Both the position numbers and the translations under genes were made by a program. The notes under the pieces were generated by a model. That model worked only from the letters and a program-made list of their open reading frames with translations. It was not told the DNA's origin and made no database searches. Positions 9,101 to 17,830 of a stretch of DNA of 64,000 bases are shown here, one piece after another (the first letter of the stretch is position 1; every line of letters starts with the position of its first letter). Source of the DNA: Nostoc sp. ATCC 53789. Its GTDB lineage: Bacteria; Cyanobacteriota; Cyanobacteriia; Cyanobacteriales; Nostocaceae. The stretch is taken from the NCBI RefSeq assembly GCF_009873495.1, contig NZ_CP046703.1:1364001-1428000 (forward strand), read 5' to 3'.

Positions 9101-10156
9101 ATGCACAACAAATTATTTAATACTAATATCGACAACGCTAACATTGAGAACGATCGCATTTTATTAACTCCCAATGAAATAAAATCAAAATTACCTTTAA
9201 CACAATTAGCCGAACAAAGAGTTTTAGCATACAGACAGGAAATAGAAGATATCCTAGATTTTCAGGATCGGAGAAAGTTTATAGTAGTTGGCCCATGCTC
9301 AATCCACGATCCAAAAGCAGCGCTCGAATATTCTGAAAGGTTGAAAGCGTTGTCTGAGCAAGTTAAGGATAAGCTGCTACTAATAATGCGTGTATACTTT
9401 GAAAAGCCAAGAACAACCGTTGGTTGGAAAGGATTAATTAACGATCCAGATATGGATGATTCTTTCCATGTAGAGAATGGTTTATTAATTGCACGCGATC
9501 TGTTATTAAAAATTACAGAATTGGGATTACCTGCGGGTACAGAAGCATTAGATCCAATCATACCTCAATACATTAGTGAACTGATTACATGGTCTGCTAT
9601 TGGGGCACGCACGACCGAATCACAAACTCACCGTGAAATGGCAAGTGGACTTTCGATGCCTGTGGGTTTTAAAAACGGAACTGATGGCAATATTCAAGTA
9701 GCTTTGAATGCCCTACAATCAGCTAGAAACCCGCATAATTTTCTGGGAATTAATCAAAACGGACAAGTCAGCGTCTTTCAAACTAAAGGGAATGGCTATG
9801 GTCACGTAATTTTAAGAGGTGGTAGTCAACCCAACTTTGATGCAGCAAATGTAAAATTAGTAGAAGATAAATTAAAACAGGCGAATTTACCACCAAGAAT
9901 TGTTATCGACTGTAGCCACGGAAATACTAATAAAGATTACAAATTACAAGGTGCTGTTTTAGAAAATATTATTCAGCAAATAGTAGATGGCAATACATCA
10001 ATAGTTGGCATGATGCTGGAATCACATTTATATGAAGGTAGTCAACCAATTACTGGTAAAGAAGAATTAAAATATGGAGTTTCTGTAACTGATAAATGTA
10101 TTAGTTGGGAAGAAACCGAAAAAATTATTTTGGCTGCTTACGAAAAACTTAAGTAA
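9101..10156 (+). CDS. 3-deoxy-7-phosphoheptulonate (DAHP) synthase, class I
   Basis: Catalyses the first step of the shikimate pathway, condensing phosphoenolpyruvate with erythrose 4-phosphate. The 351-residue length matches the E. coli AroF/G/H type. Visible signatures are FIVVGPCSIHDP near residue 62, MRVYFEKPRTTVGWKG (PEP/metal region), GARTTESQTHRE, and IVIDCSHGNTNKD near residue 268, with metal ligands expected at the Cys of GPCS, the His of CSHGN and later acidic residues. Feedback specificity (Phe, Tyr or Trp) cannot be told from the sequence, so I give no letter. It is a single gene, 200 bases downstream of the GH13 gene and separated from it by a terminator. A strong palindromic terminator follows. 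Confidence 0.95.
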   Translation: MHNKLFNTNIDNANIENDRILLTPNEIKSKLPLTQLAEQRVLAYRQEIEDILDFQDRRKFIVVGPCSIHDPKAALEYSERLKALSEQVKDKLLLIMRVYFEKPRTTVGWKGLINDPDMDDSFHVENGLLIARDLLLKITELGLPAGTEALDPIIPQYISELITWSAIGARTTESQTHREMASGLSMPVGFKNGTDGNIQVALNALQSARNPHNFLGINQNGQVSVFQTKGNGYGHVILRGGSQPNFDAANVKLVEDKLKQANLPPRIVIDCSHGNTNKDYKLQGAVLENIIQQIVDGNTSIVGMMLESHLYEGSQPITGKEELKYGVSVTDKCISWEETEKIILAAYEKLK

Positions 10157-10211
10157 ATACCATAATTGGGATTTTTAGAGGGTTTGAATCTTAATCACCA
10201 ACGCTTGTAGT

Positions 10212-10239
10212 AATAACGTGTAAAATTTTACACGTTATT
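10212..10239. terminator. 28-bp palindrome, terminator of DAHP synthase gene
   Basis: AATAACGTGTAAAA is followed by its exact reverse complement TTTTACACGTTATT, 55 bases after the stop codon. It can fold as a hairpin in RNA from either strand. It ends in TTATTT, so it is a plausible terminator for the plus strand. Confidence 0.6.
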
Positions 10240-10391
10240 TAGTATTTATCAGAAACGACTATGAACACAATAACTTTTTTGCTTTCCTCGTTTTTCCTAT
10301 AGATGCTGTTTCATATCTATTGGTATTGTGATATCAGTCTATTATTATTTGCTGTAAGAATAAATCTCGGTTTTCCAGCCAGGTATAATCT

Positions 10392-10488
10392 AATACGGTT
10401 CAGTGAAGAAAAATAGTAGGTTGCGTTGAGGAATAGCGAAACCCAAGCTACACCACTTTTGGTTTTTACCCTTAACTAAACCGTATTT
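10392..10488. mobile_element. 97-bp MITE-like element with 11-bp target duplication
   Basis: The element starts AATACGGTT and ends AACCGTATT(T), inverted ends of about 9 bp. It is bracketed by the direct repeat AGGTATAATCT at 10381-10391 and 10489-10499, which reads as a target-site duplication. The interior carries the phrase AGTAGGTTGCGTTGAGG, typical of dispersed Nostoc repeats. No coding capacity. Confidence 0.7.
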
Positions 10489-10739
10489 AGGTATAATCTG
10501 GCTTATCTAATCTTTTAGAACTCAAAAATATTGTTAACTACTTCACCTACTATTATCTGAAAACTACTTGTAGATAAAATCATTTTTCAGACTATTGATA
10601 GACCCTCATATCAGTATAAAGATAGAAAGAATACTTTTAGTCAATCAGGTAATATCAATTTTAATCCTAATAATTGCTGTGTTTCTTAAAATTTTATTTA
10701 AGTGATGTTACACAACAAATGTAGGTAGCGGTAAATATT

Positions 10740-10764
10740 ACCCCGTTTCTCCTGCGGGGTTTTT
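10740..10764 (+). terminator. Terminator-like hairpin without an upstream gene
   Basis: ACCCCG and CGGGGT pair around a 9-nt loop and are followed by TTTTC. The hairpin faces plus, but the nearest plus-strand gene ends 580 bases away and already has a terminator. It may end an unseen small RNA. On the minus strand it follows the stop of nothing, since the 2TM gene reads away from it only after ending at 10814, so it could serve that gene in the other direction. Confidence 0.55.
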
Positions 10765-10813
10765 CTTTGAGTTACCGATGTCTACAGAGAGTTACCTTAG
10801 CCAAGCAAATCTA

Positions 10814-11317
10814 CTAAGCCTGTAATACCTTAAACCACTTATTCAAAACTGTGCTGATGGTTTTCTTAATCTGATGATTACGGCTCCACTTCTGGAATGC
10901 TATTTCATACTCTTCGCCTTTGATTTGAAAAGTATTCCATACATCCAGTCCTACAGGTAATCCGCAGAATAGCAAAATGTACAGCGACCAAGAAATTCCG
11001 CCACCAGTTAGTAAATTTAACAGTATAAAAAAGCCATTAAAAATTGCATAATTCCCTAGGCGCTTCTGAAATCTTCTAATCCGGTAAGCGTCAAAAGCTT
11101 TTCGCTGTTGGACTTGACCTTGTTGTACTAACCAGTCGCGCTCGGCTAATTTTAAAGAATCAGGTGAAATTTCTAACTCAGCAGCAATTTCTAATATCTG
11201 CTCATAAGAAAATTCTGTATTTTTGTCATTAGCTTGACGAGCGATCGCTAAGTGTAGAATTTGTTGGACATCTTCTTGGCTATAAGAGCGGATGCTGTGA
11301 GGTTCAAACGCCGTCAT
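10814..11317 (-). CDS. 2TM-domain protein
   Basis: A membrane protein of 167 residues. The first 75 residues are soluble and helical (YSQEDVQQILHLAIARQ and YEQILEIAAELEIS), a pattern common in cyanobacterial proteins that carry the two-helix 2TM domain. The membrane part, about residues 92-130, has two hydrophobic helices with a short turn (AIFNGFFILLNLLTGG, then SWSLYILLFCGLPVGLDVW). The function of the family is unknown; in other bacteria the domain is joined to histidine kinases. It is a lone gene. The start at 11317 (MTAFEPHS) is reasonable. The DNA hairpin at 10740-10764 lies about 50 bases beyond the stop. Confidence 0.75.
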   Translation of the reverse strand: MTAFEPHSIRSYSQEDVQQILHLAIARQANDKNTEFSYEQILEIAAELEISPDSLKLAERDWLVQQGQVQQRKAFDAYRIRRFQKRLGNYAIFNGFFILLNLLTGGGISWSLYILLFCGLPVGLDVWNTFQIKGEEYEIAFQKWSRNHQIKKTISTVLNKWFKVLQA

Positions 11318-11833
11318 AATTCTTTCTCTTATTATTACTTTTAATAGAAATTTGCTGCCCGATAGATTGTAAGTAGCTATGCCAGTACTATTTCCATTAT
11401 CTCTACATTAGCAAATCTGGATGTTGTCGTGCGTCTAATGTGTTGATATACTACTCAGGACTCATGACTAGTAGTCTGCCAACCCAAAAATGCGCTTGTG
11501 AGGTCTGGGGAAAGGGGAAAGGGTAAGGGATTTAAAACCTTTCCCCCTTCCCCCTTACCCCGCCAAGTCACGAAAGCGAACTACTAGTAGACTGTGATTG
11601 TCGATAGGCTTGGCACTCTCCAGGCTGGAGCGTCTTTGTGAGGAGCAGGGTAGCCACGAACGATTCTTTAATCTTAAGACATAAGTTGCTCAAATCTTGC
11701 TGGCGCTAAGTTGAGTAGATGACTCATCTCCTCCACTTTCCCCTCAATATAAAGACTCTCCAAATATCCGAATCCGATCGGATGCAGCAGAGCATAATAT
11801 CGAAAGAACAAGCACTAACAAGGATGTAACTCA
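11318..11833. other. Divergent intergenic region with purine/pyrimidine-rich repeat
   Basis: This stretch of 516 bases separates the divergent 2TM and ROK kinase genes and must hold both promoters. It contains the inverted-repeat element at 11467-11588. No gene is seen. Confidence 0.55.
11467..11588. repeat. Inverted-repeat element with long G/A-C/T arms
   Basis: ACTAGTAGT (11467-11475) and its complement ACTACTAGT (11580-11588) bound a segment in which a G/A-rich arm (GGGGAAAGGGGAAAGGG, from about 11508) faces a C/T-rich arm (TTTCCCCCTTCCCCC, ending about 11561). The whole can fold into one long imperfect hairpin. Probably a non-autonomous repeat. Confidence 0.6.
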
Positions 11834-12550
11834 ATGGTTGAAGAAAATGGATCGATTCGTACCCTATCGGTTGATATTGGTGGTAGTGGCGTTAAGGCTA
11901 TGGTTTTAGATATTACGGGAAGTCCTGTAACAGAAAGAGCGCGTTTAGATACACCTCAACCTGCTACACCAGATGTTGTAATTAATGCAATTGTTGTGTT
12001 AGCTGCTGCTCAAGGTGAATTTCATCGTGTTTCGGTGGGTTTTCCTGGCGTGGTTCGATGCGGAGTCACGGAAACGGCGGTAAACTTACATCCAGATTGG
12101 ATTGGATTTGATTTGGAAACAGCGTTATTAAAACACTTAAACAAGCCTGTACGGGTGATTAATGATGCAGACATGCAGGGGTTTGGTGCGATCGCAGGTA
12201 AAGGTGTAGAACTGGTGATTACTCTCGGTACAGGGTTTGGTTCAGCTTTATTTGTAGACGGTAAGCTAGTACCAAATATGGAAATGGGACATCATCCGTT
12301 TCGCAAAGGAGAGACTTTTGAGCAGCAGTTAGGGCGTGCAGAGTTAGAAAAAATTGGTGATAAAAGATGGAATAGGCGTTTAGAAAAGGCGATCGCATCC
12401 TTACAACATCTGTTCAATTATGATTACCTTTACATTGGCGGTGGTGAAGCTGTAAGAGTGAATTTCCAGCTACCTTTAAATGTAAAACTCATCCCTAATA
12501 TTACTGGTTTATTAGGTGGTATTGCTTTGTGGCGAGATGAAAAAAGGTAA
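11834..12550 (+). CDS. ROK-family sugar kinase, probable polyphosphate glucokinase
   Basis: Phosphorylates glucose, most likely with polyphosphate or ATP as donor. The 238-residue length and the N-terminal motif VDIGGSGVKAMVLD match the polyphosphate-glucokinase branch of the ROK family. VRVINDADMQGFGA carries the catalytic Asp, and ELVITLGTGFGSALFVDG is the second phosphate-binding motif. ROK repressor-type DNA-binding and the zinc-binding cysteines are absent. It would feed glucose released from sucrose or glycogen into glucose 6-phosphate, which fits the amylase and sucrose synthase genes nearby, although these are not an operon. ATG at 11834 fits the family start. Confidence 0.85.
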   Translation: MVEENGSIRTLSVDIGGSGVKAMVLDITGSPVTERARLDTPQPATPDVVINAIVVLAAAQGEFHRVSVGFPGVVRCGVTETAVNLHPDWIGFDLETALLKHLNKPVRVINDADMQGFGAIAGKGVELVITLGTGFGSALFVDGKLVPNMEMGHHPFRKGETFEQQLGRAELEKIGDKRWNRRLEKAIASLQHLFNYDYLYIGGGEAVRVNFQLPLNVKLIPNITGLLGGIALWRDEKR

Positions 12551-12757
12551 AAAGTTTTTCAACATCCCCAACTAAGCGTACTAAGCAATGTCTAAGGGCG
12601 AGCTACACCTACGCGCTCATAAGGTGCATCCTTTCTTAACATTTAAAAATGTTATAAAAATTAACACAGGTTAAGCAGAGAATTGTATACACATTATTTA
12701 CATTGCTACCATGTAACTTTGTCATGCAGTAGTCTCAACTCTAGTTTAAATTCAAGA

Positions 12758-12781
12758 CCGTACAACAACGTTGTGCGGTTT
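12758..12781 (+). terminator. Terminator-like hairpin
   Basis: CCGTACAAC pairs with GTTGTGCGG (one G-T pair) around a three-base loop and is followed by TTT. It lies 208 bases after the ROK kinase stop, so it may end that transcript or a small RNA. Confidence 0.5.
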
Positions 12782-13302
12782 CATCTTCTTGAGGTCGAAG
12801 TATGTGTTTTCTGAGAATAGGGCGAAGGAGCCATATAAATTCAATTACAAAGCAAATATTTAGGAAACATAGCTGAATATTTCCAGATTAAAGTTGACAA
12901 AACTAGATAATGGTGTGACGACCAGCATGTATCCTGCGATATAAAAGTGAATGATAAAAAGTTGATAACCCCCTCTAAAGGAGGACAAATTGTTTAAAAT
13001 CAAGAGTTTATCATTATTGTCAAATCTTGCATTGATAAATGCTTAAAAAACAGACTCAGAGAATTCACAGGATTTTTGCTGGTAGTATAAATATGCTAAA
13101 AGTAGCATCAGCATATCAAGCATGAGCCAAAGGTAACGAGAAAAATTTCTTTGATGGCATTCCCAGAGAATCATATAGTATGTTATTGTCTAAACCGTTG
13201 ATTTAAATAGCATATCTTAGAAGTTAGTGGCTTGATTGAAGATAAAAAAGGCACAAAACTAATAATATTAGTCTCATTAAATGGAATCGGAGGTGAGCAA
13301 AT

Positions 13303-13353
13303 ATGAGCATGATAATATTATCTGAAAAATTAGTACATGACTTTTTTATTTAG
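13303..13353 (+). CDS. Possible 16-residue peptide with perfect Shine-Dalgarno sequence
   Basis: ATG at 13303 opens MSMIILSEKLVHDFFI and stops at TAG. GGAGGTGA, fully complementary to the 16S rRNA tail, lies five bases upstream (13290-13297). Such a strong site is unusual in this window. The frame is short enough to arise by chance; a leader peptide for the following peptidoglycan-binding gene is possible. Confidence 0.3.
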   Translation: MSMIILSEKLVHDFFI

Positions 13354-13427
13354 TCAGTATGTATTATCCTGAACAGCAGCAATGTTGTTAGTTAAAAGAA
13401 ATATTGGTTAAAGTAAAATGAACTACA

Positions 13428-13982
13428 ATGACTGAAATTGGCCTGATGATGACGGGCGTATTAACAATAAGACAAGCATTTGGAACCAATTTGCCACAAC
13501 AGCAATTAGTTCAGATGGAAAATGACGAAAAGCAGTCAAAACAGAATGAGTCGGAGATAACTGCTCAAGTCACACCACCTGAATTTATGCAGACAAATGA
13601 GATTTCCCAAGCTTCTCCCTCAGCGATCGCACTAGAGAAAGGACACATACTTCAGAAAATCAGCAAAAATAATCAGTTCCTAGCTTCTTCTAACTTAGGT
13701 AAGTCTAAAAAGCATTCTCAGTCTGTAGGTAAAGTCCGCATAAAGGTTACAGGACGTTTCCAGAGGTTTAGTAGCCAACCTATGCCGACTCTTTATTTCG
13801 GTAGCTCTGGTCTTGCTGTCAGAGTCTTACAACGGCTGTTAGTGGCTAATGGCTATGCCGTAAGAGTGGATGGGATTTATGGCGCACTGACAGAAACTGC
13901 TGTCAAAGCCTTTCAAAACCAGCAGAATTTAGGAACGGATGGAATAGTTGGTCAGCGAACTTGGCGGGCGTTGACAACTTAG
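13428..13982 (+). CDS. Peptidoglycan-binding (PG_binding_1) domain protein
   Basis: A protein of 184 residues with a C-terminal peptidoglycan-binding domain (about residues 120-182: LYFGSSGLAVRVLQRLL, VDGIYGALTETAVKAFQ, DGIVGQRTWRAL). The first 110 residues are low-complexity and rich in Gln, Ser, Glu and Asn. The N-terminus has only a weak hydrophobic patch, so export is uncertain. It has no catalytic domain and is therefore probably a wall-binding adaptor. The start is ATG at 13428; an overlapping out-of-frame ATG at 13418 stops after five codons. It converges on sucrose synthase across a shared hairpin. Confidence 0.82.
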   Translation: MTEIGLMMTGVLTIRQAFGTNLPQQQLVQMENDEKQSKQNESEITAQVTPPEFMQTNEISQASPSAIALEKGHILQKISKNNQFLASSNLGKSKKHSQSVGKVRIKVTGRFQRFSSQPMPTLYFGSSGLAVRVLQRLLVANGYAVRVDGIYGALTETAVKAFQNQQNLGTDGIVGQRTWRALTT

Positions 13983-14012
13983 TCATTTGTCCTTGGCCAT
14001 AACAAATGACTA
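13980..14012. terminator. Hairpin between convergent genes
   Basis: TAGTCATTTGT and ACAAATGACTA form an 11-bp perfect stem around an 11-nt loop. It starts on the stop codon of the peptidoglycan-binding gene and ends nine bases before the end of susA. It can act on both strands, and is built from the same heptamer-like TAGTCAT/ATGACTA units seen elsewhere. Confidence 0.6.
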
Positions 14013-14020
14013 ATGACAAA

Positions 14021-16471
14021 TTACCGATACTTATGCTGCTCTAATAGTTGTTGCGCTCTTGGCTTATAAATTAAATAGAACAAAGCCTCAAGATAACGTA
14101 ACAAATCTTCCCGATTCTCCTTCGAGGTAAAGTTCCAGAAGCCATAAATCCGCGCTAATGATAACAGCTTGCTAGTGTGAATTTTCCAAGTATAGGTGCT
14201 GTAAACACGGTCAATTCCTCGATGCGAAATTTCATTCCAATAGTTAGGATTCTGTTCGCATTTAGTAATGAAGTCCACAATTTTTGTGGCTGTCTCATCT
14301 AAATTTGTTGGGTTAATCAAAAAGCCATTAACCTTATCTTGAATAATCTCTAGTGGCCCACCAAACTGTGTGGCAAAAGTCGGTAATCCTGAAACCATCG
14401 ACTCTAAAATTGTCAAACCAAAAGCTTCAAATAAAGCTGGTTGTACAAAAATTCCCTGATGATCGGCAATGACTCGGTAAATTTCACCAGAATCAGTTTT
14501 AGTTAGGCGCACACCCAGCCAACGAATCTTTCCGTGGAGATTGTACTCCTCAATGATTTGATAGAGTTTGATAATTTCGTCACGTTCTTCGTTGTCCCCT
14601 GATTCCTCTACACGTAACTTACCCGCCACCAAAATTAAATTGCAATGCTCCTGTAATTCTTTACTTTGACCATAACATTCAGCTAAACCTGTGAGGTTTT
14701 TGATGTGGTCAAGACGCGCCATTGAGAAGAGAGGGCGCTTGTTAGGATCGTCGAGTTTGCCAAAGATTTGCGTGGGGTCTTCCAGAGTAAAGAGTATTTC
14801 CGCAAGGCGTTGGCGATCGCTCTCGACTCGATCTTTAGTCCGGGTGTAGGGGAAGTAATTATTTTCGTTTACTCCAGGCGGTACGACATTAAATTTGGGA
14901 CTAAATAATTCAATGCCATTGGTAACATGGTACAACTCCGGCATGGTGAAGCACTTATAAGACTCGTACTGTCCCACACTATCCGGTGTTCCCACAATTT
15001 CTTGATAAGTGCTGCTGACAACAAAATTAGCAGCATTCATCGCAATCAAGTCAGCTGTGAATTGCAATGAAAAATGATATTTATCCTCTAATTCTTGCCA
15101 GTAGAGGTTACTGAATAAGTATTTAGATTTTTCCAAAGCATGGGCAACATTGCATTGGGTAACTTTCAGCCGTCGCGCCAGCAAGAATGCTATTAAATTC
15201 CCATCAGTATAGTTTCCAACTATTAAGTCAGGTGTGCCGTGGAATTCTGCCCGTAGTTCTCTTTCTGAGTCAATGGCGAAAGTTTCTAAATAAGGCCAAA
15301 ACTCAAACCGGGAAATCCAGTTTTGAGTCATGTTAGGATTAAATTCCCGCAAAGGCACTCGCAAAATCCAGGCATTTTCGGTACCGTGGACTTTTTCTAG
15401 TCGTTGATTACAAAGAGTGCCATCACTATTGGGAATCAAGCGGGTGAGAATAATTACCTTTGGCTCGACATTCAATTTCTCTAAACCAGCTAGCAGGACA
15501 TCTTCTTGTAGCTGCTTCTCTAGGCTCTTAGCCTGGTCAAGGACGTAAACTACCTGACCGCCAGTATCGGGACGACCCAACACTCCCTCTTGCCCAAACC
15601 AGCCGTGAGCCGACACCAAGACGATTCTAAAAATCATCGGGATACGAGAAATGAAGGCTTCTAGGGTCTGGGGATCGGCAGAATCAATCAATTCATCGAG
15701 AATATTTAAAGTTTCCCGCACGCGTGCTGCGGTGTTACCCCAACCCGGCTCAAAACCCATTGACTGCAATTGGAACCGGAATTGTTCGTAGGGTTCATCT
15801 TCGGGGCGATTATTAACAAAGCCAATAGCTTTCTTAACTTGCTCTGAAAGTTGCTGCTGCGATTGAATGCGATCGTTGACTAGCAGTTGGACACCGTTGT
15901 AATGGTGCAGGCGCAAGAAATTCAATAAGCTGTCCAGCAATTGCTTGGAGTCTTGAAAGATTTTGCTGGATAGATAGCGGTTGAGAAATTGTACCCCTTT
16001 ACCAATATTTTTGGGGTCGCGGATGATTGGGGTGTAGTCGTAAAATGGGCCGAAGTCCAATTCTAGCAGGTCGCCGTCGTTGGGATGAAATTTGTTCACC
16101 AAGCGATCGCGCAAATCCAGCAAATCCTGTACGGTCATCGGCTCAATGCTCAAGTCTGATGTCAACCAATAAACTTCTTGGCTAGCAATCTTCGAACGGA
16201 TGATGAAACAGAAGTTAGAATCTTCTTGAATAATTTCCTGAGTATAGTAAATCAGTTTGCCTAACTCAGAGGTAGTGTAATAAGCCTCTGGTTTCTGGGA
16301 CTTTGAGCAATACTCACTATATACATTGAGTATGTCGTTCCGCAGCAAGTACTTCTTTTCTTGTTGGCGTAATTCACTAAGAAAGGAACGCAAATCACTT
16401 CTTTCTTCACTATCTAAGACTGCTTGAAGCAATTCAGACATGGCAACTCCACTAGATGACGATGTTTGCAT
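14021..16471 (-). CDS. susA: Sucrose synthase
   Basis: Reversibly converts sucrose plus a nucleoside diphosphate into fructose and an NDP-glucose; in heterocystous cyanobacteria it mainly cleaves sucrose to feed glycogen and polysaccharide. The 816-residue length is close to that of known SusA proteins. The N-terminal regulatory part (about 1-270) is followed by the GT-B glycosyltransferase: VLVSAHGWFGQEGVLGRPDTGGQVVYVLDQ-type region near residue 290, FSMARLDHIKNLTG near 590, and the E-X7-E element EAFGLTILE near 690. The ATG at 16471 gives MQTSSSSGVAMSEL; the later ATG at 16441 (MSELLQAVLDSEER) is nearer the usual family start. The gene is alone, with a 640-base upstream region. Confidence 0.95.
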   Translation of the reverse strand: MQTSSSSGVAMSELLQAVLDSEERSDLRSFLSELRQQEKKYLLRNDILNVYSEYCSKSQKPEAYYTTSELGKLIYYTQEIIQEDSNFCFIIRSKIASQEVYWLTSDLSIEPMTVQDLLDLRDRLVNKFHPNDGDLLELDFGPFYDYTPIIRDPKNIGKGVQFLNRYLSSKIFQDSKQLLDSLLNFLRLHHYNGVQLLVNDRIQSQQQLSEQVKKAIGFVNNRPEDEPYEQFRFQLQSMGFEPGWGNTAARVRETLNILDELIDSADPQTLEAFISRIPMIFRIVLVSAHGWFGQEGVLGRPDTGGQVVYVLDQAKSLEKQLQEDVLLAGLEKLNVEPKVIILTRLIPNSDGTLCNQRLEKVHGTENAWILRVPLREFNPNMTQNWISRFEFWPYLETFAIDSERELRAEFHGTPDLIVGNYTDGNLIAFLLARRLKVTQCNVAHALEKSKYLFSNLYWQELEDKYHFSLQFTADLIAMNAANFVVSSTYQEIVGTPDSVGQYESYKCFTMPELYHVTNGIELFSPKFNVVPPGVNENNYFPYTRTKDRVESDRQRLAEILFTLEDPTQIFGKLDDPNKRPLFSMARLDHIKNLTGLAECYGQSKELQEHCNLILVAGKLRVEESGDNEERDEIIKLYQIIEEYNLHGKIRWLGVRLTKTDSGEIYRVIADHQGIFVQPALFEAFGLTILESMVSGLPTFATQFGGPLEIIQDKVNGFLINPTNLDETATKIVDFITKCEQNPNYWNEISHRGIDRVYSTYTWKIHTSKLLSLARIYGFWNFTSKENREDLLRYLEALFYLIYKPRAQQLLEQHKYR

Positions 16472-17115
16472 TGTTGACTTTCAAGGCGAGACGAAATAAG
16501 CCTCTACCTTTTGTTAGACCAGATATAAACACGAAATAATCCAGATAAAAATGATTTATCTGTGTACTTGCAAGTATCAAATTATCAGCAGTACTTAAAT
16601 CAGGTTCTACTTTACTTAAAGTATCTATGACTCAGTATTTTTGGCTCTAACTAAAGGAATACAATTTTTATTTCTTTTGACAGATGTTATTAAAAAACTT
16701 CATAGTAATTTAGGCGCAATCTCTTGTGCCTTAAAATTATTGATTTAATCTTTACTATATAATTTATTCGCGTATATCTGATGATTATCATACCGAGATA
16801 TCAAGATTTAGCTAAAAACTTCTGTAATGCTTGTAAGTCAATACTTTTTTCGGTTTCCCCAGGATGCTAATATTCATTTTTTTAGTGGTGTAGATGATAT
16901 ATTATGCAATTTTGATCGTTGCCAACATTCTGAGAATTCAGATATAGATTATTCTATTGCTATTATCTATATCTAAATACATGAAACAAAAGTTAATAAT
17001 TTATTTTTAACATAAACTATAATAAATTAAAATCAATTTTTGTTTAAATATAGACTAATCATTATTTGCATTAGTTATAGTTTAAGCAAAAGTTGTTTAA
17101 GTAGGGTCTGTTTAT
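16472..17115. other. AT-rich region upstream of susA
   Basis: This region of 644 bases is unusually AT-rich and probably carries the susA promoter on one strand and the promoter of the 38-residue peptide gene on the other. I see no protein gene, tRNA or long repeat. Confidence 0.5.
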
Positions 17116-17232
17116 ATGGCTACTAATACACCTAAGTTAATAGCTTCTGACCACAGTATAGGCAACATTTTGATTATCTCCTTGCTGGCCTTTTGTGGGC
17201 TGACTTTTATCATCCTTCTAGGAATTTTCTAA
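17116..17232 (+). CDS. 38-residue single-pass membrane peptide
   Basis: ATG at 17116 opens a 38-codon frame. The first 14 residues are polar (MATNTPKLIASDHS) and the rest is one hydrophobic helix (about 16-38, NILIISLLAFCGLTFIILLG). A 9-bp hairpin follows the stop by 35 bases. The size and shape resemble small subunits of photosynthetic or NDH-1 complexes, but I do not recognise the family and give no name. The well-placed terminator and the clean one-helix topology are the reasons for calling it. Confidence 0.6.
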   Translation: MATNTPKLIASDHSIGNILIISLLAFCGLTFIILLGIF

Positions 17233-17633
17233 CGGCTAAATGTGCGTTCAAAAACTTCTGAGGCTTAGATTCCTGATTTTTCTAAAAAGTCAGGAATCTT
17301 ATTAATATAAATAGTTAATTTATCCGAGATTGGCGAAAAAGGATTATCAAGCTTTCTGCACTATCGAGGTTGCTTAGATATGTACTTCTGCAAAAAAACA
17401 ACATTTTGTAAAAGATAAGTGAACATTGCACACTTAATTTTCTTTTAGCAAGTAGATTTGCTTATATACATCAAAACCTTTATAATATATTCTTATGAAT
17501 TATGGCAGATTTGCGATCCTTCCAAGTTCATTAACTTGTAGGTGACAGTTACTTGCTAAAGTAATGGTTATGAATTATCACAACCGCAACCCATCTTTTA
17601 TAAGAACTTATGGATCATTATGAAATTATATAG
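17233..17633. other. Gap between peptide gene and tRNA-His
   Basis: Apart from the hairpin at 17268-17300, these 400 AT-rich bases show no gene or repeat that I can support. Confidence 0.5.
17268..17300 (+). terminator. Terminator after the 38-residue membrane peptide
   Basis: GATTCCTGA (17268-17276) pairs perfectly with TCAGGAATC (17290-17298), extended inward by TTTT/AAAA. The tail is TTATTAAT, a weak T-run. Confidence 0.65.
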
Positions 17634-17707
17634 GGCGAACGACGGGACTCGAACCCGCGAATGGTGGTACCACAAACCACTGCCTTAACCACTTGGCTAC
17701 GCTCGCC
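17634..17707 (-). tRNA. tRNA-His (GTG anticodon)
   Basis: Reading the minus strand from 17707, the molecule folds as a standard cloverleaf: acceptor GCGAGCG paired with CGTTCGC, conserved T8-A9, a D arm with AAGTGGTTAA, an anticodon arm GTGGT-TTGTGGT-ACCAC with GTG, and a T loop TTCGAGT. The histidine identity pair is encoded: G at position -1 opposite C73. The CCA end is not fully encoded. Supplies histidyl-tRNA. Confidence 0.95.
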
Positions 17708-17830
17708 ATTCAACAATTTGAATTATAGCAATAATTTGGCAAACGATCAAGAGTTTATGTTCAAGGAACGGACTCAGCTGATTTAGAGTCTCTGAAATCT
17801 AACGATTACAATGTATTTTACTTGGCAAAC

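Larger units (their letters stand above)
10157..10813. other. Gene-free stretch with terminator, a duplicated-flank element and an orphan terminator
   Basis: No gene is seen in these 657 bases. The stretch contains the palindrome at 10212-10239, a 97-bp inverted-repeat element at 10392-10488 flanked by 11-bp direct repeats, and a GC-rich hairpin with T-run at 10740-10764 that has no gene before it. Confidence 0.6.
12551..13427. other. Long gene-poor stretch with hairpin and a 16-codon ORF
   Basis: This stretch of 877 bases holds a terminator-like hairpin at 12758-12778 and a 16-codon open frame at 13303-13353 with a perfect Shine-Dalgarno sequence. The rest is AT-rich with no recognisable gene on either strand. 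Confidence 0.55.
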
